Assembly: GCA_965222215.1 (NCBI GenBank)
Contig: OZ244931.1
Location: forward strand, 2,170,001-2,234,000
DNA length: 64,000 nucleotides
Direction of reading: 5' to 3'
Source: JABJAG01 sp965222215
Lineage (GTDB): Bacteria; Pseudomonadota; Alphaproteobacteria; UBA6615
Position numbers and translations under genes: made by a program
The notes under the pieces: generated by a model
What the model was told of the DNA's origin: nothing
The model's input: only the letters and a program-made list of their open reading frames with translations
Databases searched by the model: none
Shown: positions 60,607 through 64,000 of the stretch, one piece after another
Layout: every line of letters starts with the position of its first letter
Position numbering within the stretch: position 1 is the first letter of the stretch

Positions 60607-61082
60607 GCCGCCACCTTTTCGCCGAACCGCTCGCGCAATAGTGCCAGCTTGGGGTCGATATAGGTCCGGCAGAACGGGCGCGCCGGGTCTGACTGGTAGT
60701 AGTTTCGGAACCGCGCGTCGGATTCCTTGAATCCCTCGAACATGAGCACGCGCGTCACCAGCCGTTCATCAAAATTGCCCTGAAGGCTCTCCAGCGCCGC
60801 TTGCGAAGCGTCGGCCTGTTCGGCGTCGTATGCATAGACCGCACTCCGGTACTTGCCACGCATCTTGTGGGCCGACGTGCTGGCGTGGGTTCGCAGGTGA
60901 ATCTCGACAAGCGTGCGTAGTTCGATCTGCGCGGGATCGAACGTCACGACGACGGCTTCGGAGAAACTCTCGTCTGGCGGCACGGACCGTATGAAGCCTT
61001 GCGCGACATTCTCAACACCGCTCAGGGCCTGAAACACGGCCTCGGTGCACCAGTGGCACCCTCCGCCAAACCCGATTTTCAT
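60585..61082 (-). CDS. msrA: Peptide-methionine (S)-S-oxide reductase, divergent type
   Basis: The 165-residue protein starts KIGFGGGCHWCTEAVFQALS. The catalytic Cys is conserved, but canonical GCFWG is replaced by GCHWC, and the GYxGG motif is missing (VAQGFIRSVPP). It keeps AVVVTFDPAQIELRTLVEIH and GKYRSAVYAYD. It reduces Met-S-sulfoxide with thioredoxin-type donors. The extra Cys next to the catalytic motif may serve as a resolving residue. It follows the second msrA by 11 nt. Confidence 0.88.
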   Translation of the reverse strand: MKIGFGGGCHWCTEAVFQALSGVENVAQGFIRSVPPDESFSEAVVVTFDPAQIELRTLVEIHLRTHASTSAHKMRGKYRSAVYAYDAEQADASQAALESLQGNFDERLVTRVLMFEGFKESDARFRNYYQSDPARPFCRTYIDPKLALLRERFGEKVAAQVPQNV

Positions 61083-61093
61083 AAAGGGCAGCT

Positions 61094-61612
61094 CTACGCA
61101 GCATCCTCACCGCGACGCGGCAGCTTCCACTGCGGCCGCGGGAAGTGACAGGTGTAACCATTCGGGAAGTGCTCCAGGTAATCCTGGTGTTCCGGTTCGG
61201 CCTCCCAGAAATCGCCCACAGGTTCCAGTTCCGTGACGACCGGCCCAGGCCAAAGCCCGGACGCGTTCACGTCAGCGATCGTTTCCTCCGCGACACGCTT
61301 CTGTTCGTCATTCACATAGTAAATCGCGGAGCGGTAGGACGGTCCCAGATCGTTGCCCTGCCGGTTCGGTGTCGTCGGATCGTGGATCTGGAAGAAGAAT
61401 TCCAGAAGGTCGCGAAATCCGATCCGCTCCGGATCGAAGATGATCTCGATCCCTTCCGCATGCGAACCGTGGTTCCGATAGGTCGCGTTCGGCACATCGC
61501 CGCCGGTGTAGCCCACCCGCGTCTTTTCAACGCCCGGGAGTTTTCGGATCAGGTCCTGCATGCCCCAGAAGCATCCGCCCGCCAGGACGGCGCGTTCGGT
61601 TCGTTCGCTCAT
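61094..61612 (-). CDS. msrA: Peptide-methionine (S)-S-oxide reductase, canonical
   Basis: The 172-residue protein has the classic AGGCFWGMQDLIRKLPGV, VGYTGGDVPNATYRNHGSHA and FFFQIHDPTTPNRQGND. It reduces methionine-S-sulfoxide in proteins. Two msrA genes in tandem facing selO form a compact redox-repair locus. There is no msrB in the window. Confidence 0.95.
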   Translation of the reverse strand: MSERTERAVLAGGCFWGMQDLIRKLPGVEKTRVGYTGGDVPNATYRNHGSHAEGIEIIFDPERIGFRDLLEFFFQIHDPTTPNRQGNDLGPSYRSAIYYVNDEQKRVAEETIADVNASGLWPGPVVTELEPVGDFWEAEPEHQDYLEHFPNGYTCHFPRPQWKLPRRGEDAA

Positions 61613-61678
61613 TTTTCGGCTCCCGTTGTCTCGTCCGATTAACTTGGCGACAGTTTGCCGGCTTTCAAGGCATCTGCC

Positions 61679-64000
61679 CTATTCGGGCACCATCACCTTG
61701 CCGCTGTCCGACACCAGCAGCTTCCAGTCCTCGGCCGGTGTTCCCGACAGGTCGAGGTGACCGGCCAGATAGTAGAGCCGGTCGGTGTCCGGCCCCTGCG
61801 CCGTACAGAAACGGTCCTGCAGATAGAATGGCGGCGTCGCCTGATAGAAGAGGCGCGCGCGCACCGACGCCGGCGTCCCGTCCAGCTCGTCGCGCGGCAC
61901 TACATAGGCCAGTTTGTCGCCACCGCCGGTCCGATAGTCGGGGTCGTTGCCGATCGCGGTCGACCCTGCATCCTCGGCCAGCTCCTTGTCGGCGCCGATC
62001 GCCAGCGAAATTTCGGTGCGTTTCTCAAGATCGAGATAGCCCTCCGGCAACAGCCGGTTGTCCTTCACCTCGGCGCAGATCGACAGGAAACTCGTGGTCA
62101 GGATTCCTTCCGGCGCGGCGTCATGCCCACAGGTCACCTCCGCACGGTCTGGCGGGGCCGACACGAGCTCCTGGTAGATCTGCGCCTGGTCCTGTGACGT
62201 CACCGTCTGGAAGTGCGGCTGGTGCGCGCGGCTCGCGCGATCCTCGGGCAGAGCGCAACTGGGGCCCCACCAGACTTCGCCATCGACCGGCTTGTCGTTC
62301 TGGTCAATGATCCGCCCGACATTGTCGGTCCGCCCCGACGCCCAGAGCACCTCGCCGTCCGCGTCGAGCACCTCGAAATTCAGGAAGGCACGGCGGAACC
62401 CGACCCCGGACGGAAACTTGTGACCGACATGGTTCATCACATGGACATTCGCCGTCAGCGCTCGATCGTCGAGGCGCACATCCGTGACATCGACATCGGC
62501 AACGTCGTGACGCGCCTGCTCGTAAATCCTGTTTTCGGTCTCGACCACCGGCGGCACGCCCCTGCCGACCAGCATGGGGTCCTGCTTACGCACACCCAGG
62601 ATATCGGGGAACTGGCGCGCCATGCGCACGAGGAACATGTTCAGGCCGATCAGTTCATGCGACGCATAACCGTCTCGTTCGACCAGGTCGATATCCTCGG
62701 GCAGCGCGGTGAACTCGGCGGCGGGAAACCCGTCGACCTCCTGGATGCTGGCTATCTTGCTGGGGTTTGGCCTTCGCGACGGCATATGGCACTGCGCGCA
62801 TTCCTGCCACTTGTCGCCTTCGCCGCCCGGCAGGTCTCCGCCGTCGACCGACTTGCCCGAGCGGAACGCGCTGAACGCCCATTCGGCATACGTCGTCTGC
62901 TCATAGACCCGGCCCACAGTCTTGCCGCGATGGAGCACCGGCAGATGCACCGTATGGCAGCTCGCGCAAACCTCCGACGAACGGATGGCCGGATCTGCGT
63001 GAGGGGTGATGCCGAGTGACATTTGCATCGGCCATGTTTTCGGATCCTCGAACGGACCAGAAAGCTCGTCGCCCGGTCCAACAAGGAACGAGCCCGTAAA
63101 GGTGCGCGCGATCCCTTTCAGGTCCGGGTTCAACGCCTCCTGCCGCTCGACGGCGCAGGCGTTGCGCGCAGTCTTGGCGTCCACGGCCGCGGCATCCGCG
63201 CCCAGCGACATCTGGTGACACACAAGGCACGAAATGCCGTCGCGCGCGAGCGCACCGTAGCCGGCATCGGCGGCCTGCGGGTTATCCGCCGGCCAGGGCA
63301 CCGCATTCACATGATCGCGGGTGAACATGTCGCACTGGCCCGTCGCGACATGGCTGTCCATCTGGAACTGACGCTCACCGAGGACACCGTGGCAGCCCAG
63401 ACAGGTGGATTCCACGAACGCTGCGTCGTCCGGGTGGAACGACTGGGTTTCGCTCGCGAGTTGCGCGAAGAAAATCGGATCGCGGCCCGCCAGACCCATG
63501 GGCGACGTGCGCCAGGTCGCGTAGGGCGAAATATTGCGCAATTTGCCCGACGCTCGGTCCGGCACGGTCATATCGAAATGCAGACCGGTGCTGCCGGCAT
63601 CGTGGCAGCCGAGGCACTGGTCCGATGTCAGGAACGGACCGTGGTCGGCCGGGGCGTTCGCCGGCATCCAGACATTGTCGTAGGTCTCCGACGGCATCGC
63701 GACGACCGTCTCCGCGCTCGGCGGCAGGTCGCGCCACGGGAAGGCTTCCCGGAACCCCTCAAGCCAGTCCTTCAGCGGGGTGTCGCCGTCCGACGTATTC
63801 GTTTTCGGCTTGGCGAGCGCGACATGGTGCGCCGGCAACGGGTTCCGCCAGGCCTCGTCCTGGCTCAGATAGGCCAGCGGCGTACCGGGTTCGCCCTGCA
63901 TGTTCCTGGCCGAGGAGAATGTCAGGTTATCGCGCGCCGACGCATGGCAGTTCACACAATACTGGCCGAAGCCCATCAACGGGTAGCCGTTGACCTTCTG
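61679..64000 (-). CDS. Multihaem c-type cytochrome, 5' end outside window
   Basis: The frame is open to the right edge, so the N-terminus and any signal peptide are missing; more than 770 residues are visible. Six CxxCH haem sites are present: CVNCH, CLGCH, CLGCH, CLVCH, CASCH and CAQCH. The C-terminal part has ANVHVMNHVGHKFPSGVGFR, the NHxGHxFPxG segment typical of a cytochrome c554-like or octahaem family end domain. It should be periplasmic or outer-surface in electron transfer. The substrate is unknown. Confidence 0.88.
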   Translation of the reverse strand, partial: QKVNGYPLMGFGQYCVNCHASARDNLTFSSARNMQGEPGTPLAYLSQDEAWRNPLPAHHVALAKPKTNTSDGDTPLKDWLEGFREAFPWRDLPPSAETVVAMPSETYDNVWMPANAPADHGPFLTSDQCLGCHDAGSTGLHFDMTVPDRASGKLRNISPYATWRTSPMGLAGRDPIFFAQLASETQSFHPDDAAFVESTCLGCHGVLGERQFQMDSHVATGQCDMFTRDHVNAVPWPADNPQAADAGYGALARDGISCLVCHQMSLGADAAAVDAKTARNACAVERQEALNPDLKGIARTFTGSFLVGPGDELSGPFEDPKTWPMQMSLGITPHADPAIRSSEVCASCHTVHLPVLHRGKTVGRVYEQTTYAEWAFSAFRSGKSVDGGDLPGGEGDKWQECAQCHMPSRRPNPSKIASIQEVDGFPAAEFTALPEDIDLVERDGYASHELIGLNMFLVRMARQFPDILGVRKQDPMLVGRGVPPVVETENRIYEQARHDVADVDVTDVRLDDRALTANVHVMNHVGHKFPSGVGFRRAFLNFEVLDADGEVLWASGRTDNVGRIIDQNDKPVDGEVWWGPSCALPEDRASRAHQPHFQTVTSQDQAQIYQELVSAPPDRAEVTCGHDAAPEGILTTSFLSICAEVKDNRLLPEGYLDLEKRTEISLAIGADKELAEDAGSTAIGNDPDYRTGGGDKLAYVVPRDELDGTPASVRARLFYQATPPFYLQDRFCTAQGPDTDRLYYLAGHLDLSGTPAEDWKLLVSDSGKVMVPE

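Overview
The window is GC-rich, densely packed bacterial chromosome. Gene content suggests an aerobic, probably marine or soil alphaproteobacterium: a cyanide-insensitive-type quinol oxidase, an Fe-S photolyase, CCUCCUCCC-type small-RNA sequence, a palindromic repeat of a kind seen in many alphaproteobacteria, and many one-off catabolic enzymes. I cannot name the genus. No rRNA, tRNA, insertion sequence or CRISPR array was seen. Both ends cut genes: pirin at the left and a multihaem cytochrome at the right.

Layout. 1-1659: pirin (partial) and pdxA. 1670-6968 (minus): a four-gene catabolic operon of alpha/beta hydrolase, amidase, luciferase-like monooxygenase and amidohydrolase. 7272-12172: an MFS exporter overlapping an ankyrin protein, a SnoaL-like protein, and a lone molybdenum hydroxylase large subunit. 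12447-17378: a NitT/TauT-type ABC importer with an extra small membrane protein, then purU. 17382-34228: type I secretion genes, a giant RTX protein and its regulators. 34349-43308: a duplicated reductive-dehalogenase-like protein, hydrolases, a 26-residue ORF with a very strong ribosome binding site, a Rieske/amidohydrolase operon and the cydAB-DUF2474 oxidase. 43305-53405: photolyase, an enolase-superfamily enzyme, fasciclin, SDR, DUF2177, an MBL hydrolase, TauD, a BASS transporter, gdhA and a secreted protein. 53402-64000: a second TauD operon, a thioesterase with an FMN enzyme, selO facing two msrA genes, and a hexahaem-or-larger cytochrome.

The most interesting system is 17.4-34.2 kb. 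A giant secreted RTX protein with an N-terminal FecR-like domain is followed 4 nt later by a hybrid histidine kinase (pseudo-receiver, true receiver, Hpt). Nearby are a complete TolC/ABC/HlyD exporter and a divergent LuxO-like sigma-54 activator. Two consensus-perfect sigma-54 promoters flank the locus. One, with two TTGC-N4-GCAA palindromes upstream, drives a small PAS-like protein divergent from tolC. The other lies just beyond the activator gene and points into a gene-free stretch that can fold into two hairpins around a CCUCCUCCC anti-Shine-Dalgarno motif. This resembles the logic of the Vibrio LuxU-LuxO-Qrr phosphorelay, but attached to an alphaproteobacterial surface-adhesin secretion locus. 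The wiring is inference; the promoters, hairpins and domains are visible in the sequence.
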